NCBI GenBank assembly: GCA_963692995.1
Contig: OY843611.1
Span: 2,976,001 to 3,040,000 of the forward strand
DNA length: 64,000 nt
Source: Bin87 sp963692995
Lineage (GTDB): Bacteria; Chloroflexota; Dehalococcoidia; Lucifugimonadales; UBA3495
Direction: 5' to 3'
Shown: positions 17,456 through 25,598 of the stretch, in pieces
Layout: each line of letters opens with the position of its first letter
How positions within the stretch are numbered: position 1 is the stretch's first letter
Translations under genes and position numbers: made by a program
Notes under the pieces: model-generated
The model's input: the letters and a program-made list of their open reading frames with translations, nothing else
Database searches by the model: none
What the model was told of the DNA's origin: nothing

Positions 17456-18190
17456 TCAGTTCCGTAGATATCGGTCGTAGAACAGCAGCGTCCGGTGCCA
17501 CATATCCTGGGCCGGCGCCACCCGGTAGCTGGGCCGGTAGTCGGCAAAGAAGGCGTGGCCGGCGTTGTTGTACATCACCCACTCGTAGGTCTTGCCGTGC
17601 TGGGCCAGCAGGGCCTTCATCTGTTCGGCCTGGGCCGCCGTGGGGTTCTCGTCCGCCACGCCGAATAAGGCCAGCAGCGGGCAGGACAAGTCGGGGATCA
17701 TGTCCATGGGCTGCACCGGACGCAGTTCCATGGGTTCGTGAACGATGTGCCCGCCGGCCGAGTCTACCGCCGCGTCGATGTTGCTGCTCCGGCACGCCAT
17801 CATCAACGTGTAGCGCCCGCCGGAGCAGAAGCCGATGATCCCCACCTTGCCATTGCTATCAGCCTGGGACTTGAGGAACCGCGCCGCTCCTTCCAGGTCG
17901 TCCATGGCTCGCGAGTCGGGAGAGGCGAACAGCGTGGCCAGCACGTTCTCCGGCTCCGGCGTGCCCTCTCTGGTGTACAGGTCTGGCGCAATGGCCAGGT
18001 AGCCTTGCCCGGCAAAGCGGACGGCGATGTCCTTGTGGTGCTCCATCAGCCCCATGCCTTCCATGGTTACAATGACGCTTGGGTAGGGGCCCGGGCCAGC
18101 CGGCCGGCTGTACAAAGCGTTGATAGCCGTCCCGTCGCGGCTGGCGTACTGAAGCATCCCGGTTTCCAAATCTTGTCCAACGAGTACCAT
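17456..18190 (-). CDS. Dienelactone hydrolase family protein
   Basis: Alpha/beta hydrolase of the dienelactone hydrolase family, which opens dienelactones in chlorocatechol breakdown; family members also act on other esters. ATG 18190 gives 244 residues; a TTG two codons upstream is less likely. The nucleophile elbow GFCSGG places Cys122, with a family Asp in VADENPTAAQ and the catalytic His in NNAGHAFFAD. The amidohydrolase gene upstream on the same strand stops 50 bp away. Two tandem paralogues occur at 30369-31965. Confidence 0.88.
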   Translation of the reverse strand: MVLVGQDLETGMLQYASRDGTAINALYSRPAGPGPYPSVIVTMEGMGLMEHHKDIAVRFAGQGYLAIAPDLYTREGTPEPENVLATLFASPDSRAMDDLEGAARFLKSQADSNGKVGIIGFCSGGRYTLMMACRSSNIDAAVDSAGGHIVHEPMELRPVQPMDMIPDLSCPLLALFGVADENPTAAQAEQMKALLAQHGKTYEWVMYNNAGHAFFADYRPSYRVAPAQDMWHRTLLFYDRYLRN

Positions 18191-18240
18191 CGGCAACCCC
18201 CAACAGCGCCACGAAAGGGCGGAATGGCGACATCATAGCA

Positions 18241-19086
18241 TCAGGCCGCGATGTTCAGCGCCCGCCGCGCGTTTTCCAGCAGCACCTTCGGGATCACGTG
18301 GTCGCGCATTTGCAGGTTACGGAAGTCGGCCAGCCAGTTGTCCGGCTGGATGAAGGGGTAATCGGAGCCGAACATCACCTTGTCCTGCAAGCGGGTATTG
18401 GTCTCGCGGATGAGCGTTTCCGGTATGAACCGGGGCATCCAGCCCGACAGGTCCAGGAACACGTTGGACTTGTGCAGCGCCACGGCAATCTGCTCATCAA
18501 TCCACGGCCAGGCGGGGTGGGCCATGATGATGGTGAGGTTGGGAAAGTCGGCGGCCACATCGTCGAAGCACGGTATGGGCTGGCTGTACTTGAGCTTGAG
18601 GCCGCTGCCCCCCGGCATCCCTGAACCCGCCCCGGCAAAACCGGAATGAAACAGCACCGGAATGCCCAACCCGTCGGCCACTTCGTACAACGGGTAGAAC
18701 CGGGTATCGTTGGGGAAGAATGCCTGGTGTATCGGATGCAGCTTGAGGCCCTTGAGTCCCAGCTCCTTCACCGACCGCTCCAACTCGTAGCAGGCTGCCT
18801 TGCCCAGCCACGGGTCAACGGAGGCGAAACCCATGAACTGCTCCGGATGGGCGTTGACGATGCTGGCTACCCAGTCGTTGCTGTCGGGCTTTTCGCCCGT
18901 GTTGGTGGTGGTATCCACCGAGAAGATTACGCCGAAGAGATCCAGCTCAAGGAACTTGTCGGCCATCTCCGCCGGGTCCTGGGGCGGCGGCGGGGCGCGG
19001 AAGTAGCGCAGCAGCTCCGCCTCAATCTCAATCTCGGGTAGCCCCGGCTCCCGAGGGACGTGGATGTGCATGTCGATGGCTTGCAT
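18241..19086 (-). CDS. Amidohydrolase 2 family (ACMSD-like)
   Basis: A 281-residue TIM-barrel metal hydrolase or decarboxylase. Metal-binding features are MDMHIHVP-type (IDMHIHVP, 4-11), LFHSGFAG, IMAHPAWPW and the terminal Asp in MFGSDYPFIQP. This set is typical of the ACMSD/gamma-resorcylate decarboxylase branch. It is distinct in sequence from the 338-residue amidohydrolase pair elsewhere in the window. It is upstream of, and probably cotranscribed with, the dienelactone hydrolase, suggesting a short degradative operon. The substrate is unknown. Confidence 0.85.
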   Translation of the reverse strand: MQAIDMHIHVPREPGLPEIEIEAELLRYFRAPPPPQDPAEMADKFLELDLFGVIFSVDTTTNTGEKPDSNDWVASIVNAHPEQFMGFASVDPWLGKAACYELERSVKELGLKGLKLHPIHQAFFPNDTRFYPLYEVADGLGIPVLFHSGFAGAGSGMPGGSGLKLKYSQPIPCFDDVAADFPNLTIIMAHPAWPWIDEQIAVALHKSNVFLDLSGWMPRFIPETLIRETNTRLQDKVMFGSDYPFIQPDNWLADFRNLQMRDHVIPKVLLENARRALNIAA

Positions 19087-19114
19087 CAGTAGAGTTCTCC
19101 ATCAGGGCAGCAAA

Positions 19115-19143
19115 TTGCCCGGCAAAGGTGAGGGTGATAGGAT
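19115..19143 (+). promoter_or_regulatory. Candidate sigma-70 promoter for the coiled-coil gene
   Basis: TTGCCC (19115-19120) is separated by 17 nt from TAGGAT (19138-19143), about 53 nt before ATG 19196. It was found by eye only. Confidence 0.35.
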
Positions 19144-19195
19144 AGCGAAAATCAGTCGCGCTGATAACTCCGCCGCCAGCGGTGAGGAATGAACA

Positions 19196-19804
19196 ATGGA
19201 AACCGTTAACCCGGTGACGTACTCGGACCTGTGGCAAGTGTTCGGAATCCTGGCTGGGGTCTGGTTTGCCTACTTTTCACTGGTTATCTCTCTTTGCGTC
19301 GGCTGGTATATACGCGATACCAACCGCCGGGACCAGGAGAACGACCGCCGGTTCAAGGAGCTGGAAAGTAATACCGACCGACGGTTCAGGGAGCTGGAAG
19401 AGGCTAACGACCACCGGTTCAGCGAGCTGGAAGAGGCTAACGACCACCGGTTCAGGGAGATGGAAAGTAATATCGACCACCGGTTCAAGGAGCTGGAAAG
19501 TAATATCGACCACCGGTTCAGCGAGATGGAAGGGGCTAACGACCGACGGTTCAGAGGGATGGAAGAGGCCAACGACCGACGGTTCAGGGAGATGGAAGCG
19601 GCTAACGACCGACGGTTCAGGGAGATGGAAGCGGCTAACGACCGACGGTTCAGGGAGATGGAAGAGGCCAACGACCGCCGGCACCAGGAGTTATTGAAAG
19701 CCATGGGCGCGCTTTACCGGCACGTTCACGCCGACGGCAGCCCAGCCATCGTCCCGCTGCCCGACATCGACCCGGCCATCGCGCCCATGCCCGCCGACAA
19801 CTAG
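19196..19804 (+). CDS. Membrane-anchored hendecad-repeat coiled-coil protein
   Basis: The 202-residue protein has one N-terminal membrane helix (about residues 13-37, VFGILAGVWFAYFSLVISLC), a short basic link and then eleven consecutive 11-residue repeats of the form D-[RH]-R-F-x-E-[LM]-E-x-x-N (about residues 46-167). The C-terminus is proline-rich. An 11-residue (hendecad) period is compatible with a long right-handed coiled coil projecting from the membrane. The underlying DNA is a 33-bp tandem repeat, so copy number may vary between strains. The strand is assigned from the N-terminal helix, plausible promoter and methionine start. The function is unknown. Confidence 0.7.
   Translation: METVNPVTYSDLWQVFGILAGVWFAYFSLVISLCVGWYIRDTNRRDQENDRRFKELESNTDRRFRELEEANDHRFSELEEANDHRFREMESNIDHRFKELESNIDHRFSEMEGANDRRFRGMEEANDRRFREMEAANDRRFREMEAANDRRFREMEEANDRRHQELLKAMGALYRHVHADGSPAIVPLPDIDPAIAPMPADN
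19322..19695. repeat. 33-bp tandem repeat, about 11 copies
   Basis: Units such as GACCGACGGTTCAGGGAGAT followed by GGAAGCGGCTAAC recur every 33 bp inside the coiled-coil gene. Neighbouring copies at 19570-19665 are nearly identical and outer copies are more diverged, consistent with recent slippage in the middle of the array. The length is a multiple of three, so copy changes keep the frame. Confidence 0.9.
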
Positions 19805-19809
19805 CGAAA

Positions 19810-19833
19810 CGCCCGGGGAGTTTTCCCCGGGCG
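19810..19833. terminator. Strong hairpin between convergent genes
   Basis: Perfect 10-bp inverted repeat CGCCCGGGGA / TCCCCGGGCG with a GTTT loop, 5 bp after the coiled-coil gene stop and 23 bp beyond the CapA-like gene stop. There is no long U-run on either strand (TTT only on the minus side), so it is a probable bidirectional terminator or transcript-end stabiliser. Confidence 0.65.
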
Positions 19834-19856
19834 CATGAAACGCAGACCCTTCCCTC

Positions 19857-21227
19857 CTAAACCCGTATCACTCCCACCAGATCCCCGTCCGCCTCCTCGA
19901 TGGAAATCTCCGTGCCGAAGGGACGGGAAACGTCCCGTAGCCATTGCAGGGTTTCCCGGGCGATGGGTTCTTCCGCCAGCACGGGGCGACCCCGCTGGGG
20001 AATGGGACGCCCAAAGCCCATATCGATGGGGTGCAGGATGACCTCTTTCAGGTCGCCGCCGGCGTAGTTGCACACTGCCAACACGCTCTGCCAGAACACC
20101 GGGTCGGCGGCAAAGGCCCGGGTGCCGCTGCCGGAGCGGGTGTCCAGATAATCGCCGGGCGTGCTGTTGAAGTCCAGCCCGAACCGCCGGTAGGACTCGT
20201 GGGGCAGCCACAGGACGCTTTCGTTCTGGAAGATGAAGTTGCCCAGGCTGTAGAAAATGGGCCGGTTCTTGTAGATCTCGATACCCCGCAGGAAGTGGGG
20301 GCCGTGGCCCACGAAGGCGGCGCAGCCCTGGTCGATGGTCCAGCGGGCAAAGTCCACCAGGAAGTGCGGCGGCGAAACGCGAGAATGGCCGTGGAAATCC
20401 CCCTCCGGCCCGCTTTCGTGGCAGTGGACGCCATAAACCTGCCAGTCCGACTGCGTCTGCGCTCCCCGTATCCAGTTCCCGATGCCCAGCCGGTCATCCT
20501 CGTTCAGCGCGGTGCGGACGGCGAAGGTCTCGTCCAGGATGAACTTGTGATCCAGGAATTCCACCTCGGCGCCGTCGTCCGGCCCGGCCTGGTTGCCCCG
20601 GAAGCCAAAGTGCCGGAGGAAGGCGTGCTCTTCCTCGTATCCCAGCTCCAGGTTGGCCTTGTGCAGGGCATCGAACACGTCCTGCTGCACGTGGTGGGTG
20701 ATGTCGTGCCGCAGCGCGTTTACCCCCGGCCGGCCGGGGAAATCAGGGCGTCCGGCGCCGGCCCGGGAAGTCTCGCTGAACGTGCTGGTGGCGCTCATCA
20801 CGGCCACCCGGCCCCGCGCGGAGTCCACGTAGGCTGGCGAACGGGCCTCGTCCAGGTTGCGGCCCCCGCCGGCGTGGGGCAGGTCAACCTCTCGGCAGTT
20901 CTCCAGGGTGGTCAGGAAACCGCCCTCGGAAAAGTCGAAGGAGTGATTATTGGCGGTGGTCACGGCGTTGATGCCCATCCACTTCAGCTCATCCAGGTTT
21001 TTGGGGTCCGACCGGGTGTAGGTGGCGCTGCTCCACTGCCAGCTGCTCTCATAGTCATGGAACAGCATCTCCAGGTTCACCAGCGAAACGTCGGCCCCTC
21101 GCAGAATGTCCACCAGCTTGAGGAAACGCGGCTCCTGGAAGGCCCGCATCCGGCGGGTGATCATGGCGTCGCCGCCCACGGCAATAGAAATATCGCGGCG
21201 CTCGGCATCGTAAATCGTAGTGGTCAT
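19857..21227 (-). CDS. CapA-like metallophosphatase family protein
   Basis: CapA/PgsA-type protein of the calcineurin-like metallophosphatase group, related to poly-gamma-glutamate capsule synthesis factors. The 456-residue start at ATG 21227 follows GCAAGGAGGCAAC, an excellent ribosome site. Motifs are AVGGDAMITRRM, NLEMLFHDYESS, TTANNHSFDFSEGG, HCHESGPEGDFHG and the GHGPHFLRGIEIYKNRPIFYSLGNF block that marks the family. No signal peptide or membrane segment is visible, unlike the PgsA anchor, and no capB/capC lie nearby. A cytosolic phosphatase role is more likely than capsule synthesis. Confidence 0.85.
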   Translation of the reverse strand: MTTTIYDAERRDISIAVGGDAMITRRMRAFQEPRFLKLVDILRGADVSLVNLEMLFHDYESSWQWSSATYTRSDPKNLDELKWMGINAVTTANNHSFDFSEGGFLTTLENCREVDLPHAGGGRNLDEARSPAYVDSARGRVAVMSATSTFSETSRAGAGRPDFPGRPGVNALRHDITHHVQQDVFDALHKANLELGYEEEHAFLRHFGFRGNQAGPDDGAEVEFLDHKFILDETFAVRTALNEDDRLGIGNWIRGAQTQSDWQVYGVHCHESGPEGDFHGHSRVSPPHFLVDFARWTIDQGCAAFVGHGPHFLRGIEIYKNRPIFYSLGNFIFQNESVLWLPHESYRRFGLDFNSTPGDYLDTRSGSGTRAFAADPVFWQSVLAVCNYAGGDLKEVILHPIDMGFGRPIPQRGRPVLAEEPIARETLQWLRDVSRPFGTEISIEEADGDLVGVIRV

Positions 21228-21511
21228 GTTGCCTCCTTGCTGCCCCGGACCGGGTGGGTTCGGTAGGGGCATTCTAGCAGATGCGCGGAGCCGATGATGG
21301 TTCGCAGCCCGCCAGTGGCGTGCAGCCTTCCAAATTTGTCGCGAGGCCCGTAGCGACGGGCCGATCTCGGCGGTCGCGTCGGTTCTGTTGCGATCAATTC
21401 TGTTGCGATCAATGATTAGGGCCGGAATGCAAAATGGTACGCAATGATAAATATCGCAAGCATGCGATTATGAGATTCGGCATGGGGCTAACTTCGGTGA
21501 TAGAATCGGCT

Positions 21512-21871
21512 ATGACAACTACCGCGGACTACCAAGCCAGCAGCAGACACATGATGGCCCAGAGCCGCGTTGAATTGGCGCAAGGCGACCTGCAACAGGC
21601 GTCCGAAAAGGGCTGGGGCGCCGCCGCCCAGATGCTGAAGGCGGTAGCCGACCTGCGCGGCTGGGAACATGGCCGATACCGACACCTGCACCGGATCGCC
21701 AGCCGGCTCCGGGCGGAGCGAGGCGACCGCGACATCTACCGATTTTTTGGAACGGCAAGCATCCTGCACGAGAACTTCTACGAGAACCAAATGGCGGTCC
21801 AGGACATCAGGGAGGCGCTGGACGACGTGGAACGCCTGCTGGACAAACTGGGAGCGGTATTGTCGGAATAA
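21512..21871 (+). CDS. PaREP1-like small helical protein, copy A
   Basis: ATG 21512 gives 119 residues. The helical pattern SRVELAQGDLQQASEKGWGAAAQMLKAVADLRGWEHG resembles the PaREP1 domain family (HEPN-like all-alpha proteins often coded near nucleotidyltransferases), although no RxxxxH RNase motif is clear. It shares the 'G(D/E)L-QAS-K-WGAAA-(M/A)-KAVA-RGW' core with the two copies at 25137-26114 and is the most diverged of the three. It stands alone, convergent with the DinB-like gene. The function is unknown. Confidence 0.65.
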   Translation: MTTTADYQASSRHMMAQSRVELAQGDLQQASEKGWGAAAQMLKAVADLRGWEHGRYRHLHRIASRLRAERGDRDIYRFFGTASILHENFYENQMAVQDIREALDDVERLLDKLGAVLSE

Positions 21872-22102
21872 CCGGCCAGGCTACGTTCCATCCGGGTCGT
21901 ATTCCCAGTTGCCTACGGGCGCTGCAATGCGGCGGTCAACTTCAGAACTCCCAGCAATGGTTCAGCAGAGGGCAAAGTCCCATTGGGAGCCGGGAGGCAG
22001 ATCGCTCAACTGCGGCGGTTCCACCGCGGGCGTCGGGCCGGCCGCCAGCGCGTTGCGGACGTGGGCGGCAAGCGCTTCGTGGCAAGCCGCTTTCGTTACC
22101 CG

Positions 22103-22705
22103 TCACGGCTGCCGACCCATGTAGGCAATCAGCCGATCCTGCAAACCGGCGTCGTCGGGTACGGCAATCTCCGGGCCGATGAACCCGGCTTCCCGGCCCA
22201 TATTGGCAAAGCCGGACGACAGCATCCCGTAGGCAAACTCCACCAGGCCGGCATCCAGAGCAGTATCTTGCCCCGTCGCTTTCGCCAAGTCCCAGCCGTG
22301 GATGAACTGATCCATAGTCGTACCAACGAAGATTTGATTAATCGGCATCTCGCCAAAGTAGGGAGTGCTGACGATCCCGTCCAGTGCGCCTGATTCTCTG
22401 GCGGACTGCAATACTCGGTCAAGCATAGTATGGTACGCCTCAATCAGCACAGCGACGTCCGGCTCGTCGATATAGCTGCTGTCGGCGTCGGCCGGCCGAA
22501 GGTCGGGCGGATTGCCGGCAATGCAGCCGGCGGTGAATTCAAGTCCGCCAATCAGGTGGTTCAGTAGGCCGCGCACGTCCCACTCGGAGCAAGGGGTCGG
22601 GTCGGTAGCCTGGAACTGGGCTACTCCTCTTACCACTTCCCGAACCCGTCGGGTGGCTTTGTCCAGCAGTTCAACCGGATTCAGCATTGCGGCTGCGTCG
22701 CTCAT
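22103..22705 (-). CDS. TIGR03086-like DinB/maleylpyruvate isomerase-type protein
   Basis: A 200-residue four-helix metal-binding protein of the DinB/MDMPI superfamily. It has the N-terminal DPTPCSEWDVRGLLNHLIGG block (family His ligand in LLNHL), MDQFIHGWDLAKATGQD (second His) and the family-typical end IAYMGRQP. ATG 22705 is preceded by GGAGGCCCCAAA. Family members are thiol-dependent transferases or isomerases of mostly unknown substrate. The frame stays open for 40 codons past the stop, but no start codon or homology supports a longer protein. Confidence 0.8.
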   Translation of the reverse strand: MSDAAAMLNPVELLDKATRRVREVVRGVAQFQATDPTPCSEWDVRGLLNHLIGGLEFTAGCIAGNPPDLRPADADSSYIDEPDVAVLIEAYHTMLDRVLQSARESGALDGIVSTPYFGEMPINQIFVGTTMDQFIHGWDLAKATGQDTALDAGLVEFAYGMLSSGFANMGREAGFIGPEIAVPDDAGLQDRLIAYMGRQP

Positions 22706-22789
22706 TTTGGGGCCTCCATGAGGAAGGTTGCGGCCCGCACTTTAGCGACCGCCAGGCGTAGTCCGTAACGGGCAAGGGGCGCACTTGCC

Positions 22790-22930
22790 AGGGCGTGTCG
22801 TCAAATGCGTTTGTTAGTCATTCCTGCGAAAGCGGGAATCCGGAAGCGCCATCCAACAGGCACGTATCCGGTCACGTGAATGCCTGGGTTCCGGCTTTCG
22901 CGGGAACAACGGAGTTTGACGATGCGCCTT
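22790..22930. repeat. Complete MITE-like element with terminal inverted repeats, 141 bp
   Basis: The left terminus AGGGCGTGTCGTCAAA and the right terminus TTTGACGATGCGCCTT are inverted repeats (13 of 16 match). Inside are the two inverted CATTCCxGCGAAAGCGGGAA-type palindromes. The right end overlaps the stop codon of the AprA-like gene (22929-22931), so insertion abuts or supplies that stop. No encoded protein. Confidence 0.8.
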
Positions 22931-24788
22931 AAAACACCTGCGGGCAGGGCCGCGTGAAGACGTTCCACTCGCCGGATTCAGCATCGTAGCGGGAGTTGAC
23001 GAACACCTTCCAGTTGGCCTCGTCCATGTCGGGGTAGTCGGTGCGGTAGTAGAAGCCGGGCCAGCGGGTCTCCTTGCGATGCAGCATATGGCGCAGGTGC
23101 GCTTCGCCCACCCAAGCGCGATGGATGAGCTCATGGCAGCGCAGCAGCTCGTGGCGGTTCCGCGCGCCCAGCTTTTCCAGATCCTCGCGGAACATACCCA
23201 GCAGCTCCAGCCCCCGCAGCATCGTGGCCTCGTTGGTGGTGAACCCGGCGGATACGCCGGCCACGTATTCGTCCATCAGTTTTTGCAGCCGGAACAGGCC
23301 CTGCCGGGGCAGCAGGTAGTTCGGATTCACCTCCGGGTTGGAAGAAGCGTACTGGTTCTCCTCGAAGGTGACCATGGGCGCCCACGCTTGCTCCTTGAGA
23401 CGGTCGATCTGCCGGTCATCAACCTTGGGCGTCCCGGCATTGTCCAGGGCATAGATCACGGCTGACTTTCCGGCCAGCCGCCCCTCGGTGAATGAGCCGG
23501 ATGAGAACTTGTGCGGACACGCGCCCACGCCGTCGCCGGCGGCGAAGAGACCGCGCACGGTAGTCATCTTGTTGTAGCCCCAATGATACCCGTCCGGCGA
23601 TACATCTTCGGGGCCGCTGACCCAAGCGCCCGATTCCCCGCTATGGCTGCCCATGATATAGGGCTCGGCCAGCACAACCTCCGAGGGCCGTTCTTCCGGC
23701 GCGATGTTGTGCGCCGCCCACAGGATGGCCTGGGAAATGGTCATGTCCAGGAAGTCCTCCCAGGCTTCCGCGATAATCTCCCGCTTGCGTTCCGGGTCGC
23801 CGGCGGCCAGCGCCTCGATGGCCTCAGGGGTCTTCAGTTGGATGGGGCCTTTGCCAGCCTGGATCTCCGTCCACAGCAGATGGTTGCGAAGCGGGGTGGG
23901 AGTAGGAAACGCCGAGCCGTAGGGATCATACTTCTTCAGTTCGTCCAGGCGGTTCACAAAGTAGTTTTCGCCGGCCGCATTGGTCAAATCGGCGCGGAAC
24001 AGCTGGGACCAGGCTCCCACCGGCCCGTAGGAGTCCTTGAACCGGCTAGGCACGAAACGGTGCTCCATCTGGGTCATCTCGGCGCCCACCGGAATGACCA
24101 GGCCATACACCGAGCCGGTGTCGAAGATAGAGTACCAGGTGCGGCCCATGCCCTCACCCACGCTGCGGGGCCGGAACAGGGCGGTGGCGCCGCCGGCCGC
24201 GCTGATGACCGACCGAGCCTTGAAAACGTAAATGACATCTTCCCGTACCCCAAAGCCCACCGCTCCCGCGATGCGGTTGGGGTCGTCGGCGTCGGGGAAC
24301 AGGTGGGATATGAAAATCCGCTCGAAGTGATTGTCCGGGCCAATGGCTTTCTTGGCGGCCTCCGCCACGATGGGCTTGTAGGCTTCGCCGTGGATCATCA
24401 CCTGCCAGCGGCCTTCGCGGACGTAGTCCCCGGCGTCGTCGTACCAGAAGGGCAGCCCCCACTCTTCAAACATATGGACGCTGCTGTCCACGTGGCGGGC
24501 CACGTCGTACACCAGGTCCTCCCGGGAAACGCCCATCATGTCGTTGCGGACGTACTCAACATAGTCCTCCGGCTGGTTCCAGCCGTGCCGCATCCCCATG
24601 TACATATTGATGGCCGACAAGCCCTCGCCCACGGCGCCACTGCGGTCCGTGGCCGCCTTGTCCACCATGACGATGCGTAGGTCTTCCCCACCCCAGTAAC
24701 GGGCTTCAATAGCCGCGCCGCAGCCGGCCATGCCTCCGCCGATGATCAGAACGTCGCTCTCCACGATGCGGGTAGTGGGTTCAGGCAT
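22929..24788 (-). CDS. aprA: AprA-like flavoprotein (adenylylsulfate reductase alpha-subunit family)
   Basis: FAD-dependent protein of the fumarate reductase/APS reductase superfamily, 619 residues. It has the FAD loop LIIGGGMAGCGAA (14-26), the AprA-typical AATDRSGAVGEGLSAINMYMG (45-65), DVARHVDSSVHMFEEWGLP (95-113), RFVPSRFKDSYGPVGAW (244-260), EPYIMGSHSGESGAWVSGPED (375-395) and HKFSSGSFTEGR (426-437). These blocks match AprA rather than SdhA/FrdA. No aprB, sat or qmo gene is adjacent, although AprA normally forms a dimer with the ferredoxin-like AprB. It may use a distant AprB or be an AprA-like dehydrogenase of other function. A good ribosome site (AGGAGAACAT) precedes the ATG. Confidence 0.85.
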   Translation of the reverse strand: MPEPTTRIVESDVLIIGGGMAGCGAAIEARYWGGEDLRIVMVDKAATDRSGAVGEGLSAINMYMGMRHGWNQPEDYVEYVRNDMMGVSREDLVYDVARHVDSSVHMFEEWGLPFWYDDAGDYVREGRWQVMIHGEAYKPIVAEAAKKAIGPDNHFERIFISHLFPDADDPNRIAGAVGFGVREDVIYVFKARSVISAAGGATALFRPRSVGEGMGRTWYSIFDTGSVYGLVIPVGAEMTQMEHRFVPSRFKDSYGPVGAWSQLFRADLTNAAGENYFVNRLDELKKYDPYGSAFPTPTPLRNHLLWTEIQAGKGPIQLKTPEAIEALAAGDPERKREIIAEAWEDFLDMTISQAILWAAHNIAPEERPSEVVLAEPYIMGSHSGESGAWVSGPEDVSPDGYHWGYNKMTTVRGLFAAGDGVGACPHKFSSGSFTEGRLAGKSAVIYALDNAGTPKVDDRQIDRLKEQAWAPMVTFEENQYASSNPEVNPNYLLPRQGLFRLQKLMDEYVAGVSAGFTTNEATMLRGLELLGMFREDLEKLGARNRHELLRCHELIHRAWVGEAHLRHMLHRKETRWPGFYYRTDYPDMDEANWKVFVNSRYDAESGEWNVFTRPCPQVF

Positions 24789-24867
24789 TTTAGGATGTTC
24801 TCCTCTCTAATGTTGACACGCCGGCCTGGGCCCTCATCGAGCCGGAGGCCCAACGACGGCGGCGTGC

Positions 24868-24876
24868 AGTATAACA
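24868..24876 (-). promoter_or_regulatory. Candidate extended -10 promoter for the AprA-like gene
   Basis: Read on the minus strand, TGTTATACT gives an extended -10 (TGn followed by TATACT) about 80 nt upstream of the start codon. The -35 is poor. The same segment is duplicated near 25725 with TATGCT in place of TATACT. Confidence 0.35.
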
Positions 24877-25002
24877 GACTGGCGGAATCGAGTTTTGCAA
24901 TTTCTCAATCAAGAGGAAATTGCGAAACTCCAGATTTTGTTTCCGGCCCGGCTGTTGATTCGCCTGACCCACGCCGCAAGTATTGATTGCACCCTCAACC
25001 CC

Positions 25003-25072
25003 AGGGCGTGTCGTCAACTCACCCGGTCATTCCCGCTTTCGCGGGAATGACGGAACAAGCGGGAATGACGGA
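25003..25072. repeat. MITE fragment with left terminal repeat
   Basis: AGGGCGTGTCGTCAACTCAC is followed by CGGTCATTCCCGCTTTCGCG-GGAATGACGG and one extra edge copy GCGGGAATGACGG. Confidence 0.75.
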
Positions 25073-25136
25073 AGATAGGTGGAGGGGGAGAAGGCAAGAT
25101 GGGTGGGGGAAATTTGGGGAGTTTCGCAATTTCCCC

Positions 25137-25505
25137 TCAATCAAGGCTTTCCAGCGCTGCAATGAACTCTGCGATGATGTCCCTGCCGTATTGGATATGC
25201 TCGGCGTCCGGCGGGTGACCGTAAAACATCTGGTGGTAAGCGGATGCAATCAGGTATTGGCCCCACAGATGTTGCGGGGCGCCTTCTTCCCGGATTAAGC
25301 GCTGTATGGCCCGTTGCAGCAACGCATGAGCATCGTGCTGCCACCCCCGGCTTTCGGCAACCGACTTGATGGCGTGGGCAGCTGCGCCCCAAATCTTGTT
25401 GCTGGCTTCTTCCAGTTCGCCCCGGGCCAGCTCGTCCTCCACCAGGTTCAGAAAATGCCAACTGCGCTCCCGGTGGTAGGCTCTGGTGTCTGCGCTAGTG
25501 GTCAT
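25137..25505 (-). CDS. PaREP1-like small helical protein, copy B
   Basis: The 122-residue all-alpha protein has the core RSWHFLNLVEDELARGELEEA and SNKIWGAAAHAIKSVAESRGW, a pattern of the PaREP1/HEPN-like group. It is a tandem duplicate of the gene at 25746-26114. The first ~60 residues are almost identical (about 5 changes) whereas the last ~60 differ strongly, keeping only LWxQYLxASAYHQxFYGxPP and the end IAxFIAxLESLD. No catalytic motif is identified. Its former upstream partner survives only as a fragment at 25527-25598. Confidence 0.75.
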   Translation of the reverse strand: MTTSADTRAYHRERSWHFLNLVEDELARGELEEASNKIWGAAAHAIKSVAESRGWQHDAHALLQRAIQRLIREEGAPQHLWGQYLIASAYHQMFYGHPPDAEHIQYGRDIIAEFIAALESLD

Positions 25506-25526
25506 TCTTTCACTTGATGGCCGGTC

Positions 25527-25598
25527 ACTCGATGGCCCGGTTGTTCCCTACCAGCCAACCGGCATCCAGTTCAATGTCGGGACGGCATATCTTGATGA
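25527..25598 (-). pseudogene. C-terminal fossil of the gene at 26134-26631
   Basis: The minus strand encodes IKICRPDIELDAGWLVGNNR followed by AIE and a stop, identical to the last residues of the intact neighbour. The sequence then jumps to ATGGATTTCGTGAGGATTAC, which matches the intergenic DNA upstream of the intact gene (about 26641-26667). Most of the gene was therefore deleted after a duplication, leaving about 23 codons. Confidence 0.8.

Larger units (their letters stand above)
24789..25136. other. Gene-free 348-bp repeat mosaic upstream of the AprA-like gene
   Basis: From left to right: a segment (24818-24889) that recurs imperfectly at 25640-25735; an inverted pair built on GGAAATTGCGAAACTCC (24897-24930); a MITE fragment with terminus AGGGCGTGTCGTCAAC (25003-25018) and palindrome (25025-25053); then GGAGGGGGAG and GGGGAGTTTCGCAATTTCC (25080-25135), which recurs at 44040. 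I see no gene. Confidence 0.75.

Noticed and set aside
19322..19695. Regular 33-bp repeats that could be mistaken for a CRISPR array
   Set aside because: The repeats are contiguous without unique spacers, keep frame as 11-residue coiled-coil units, and no cas genes are present.
21970..22105. Open frame continuing about 40 codons past the TGA of the DinB-like gene, considered as a third selenocysteine site
   Set aside because: The family normally ends at this TGA (GRQP-type terminus), no cysteine is expected there, and a 40-codon open stretch is common at this GC content.
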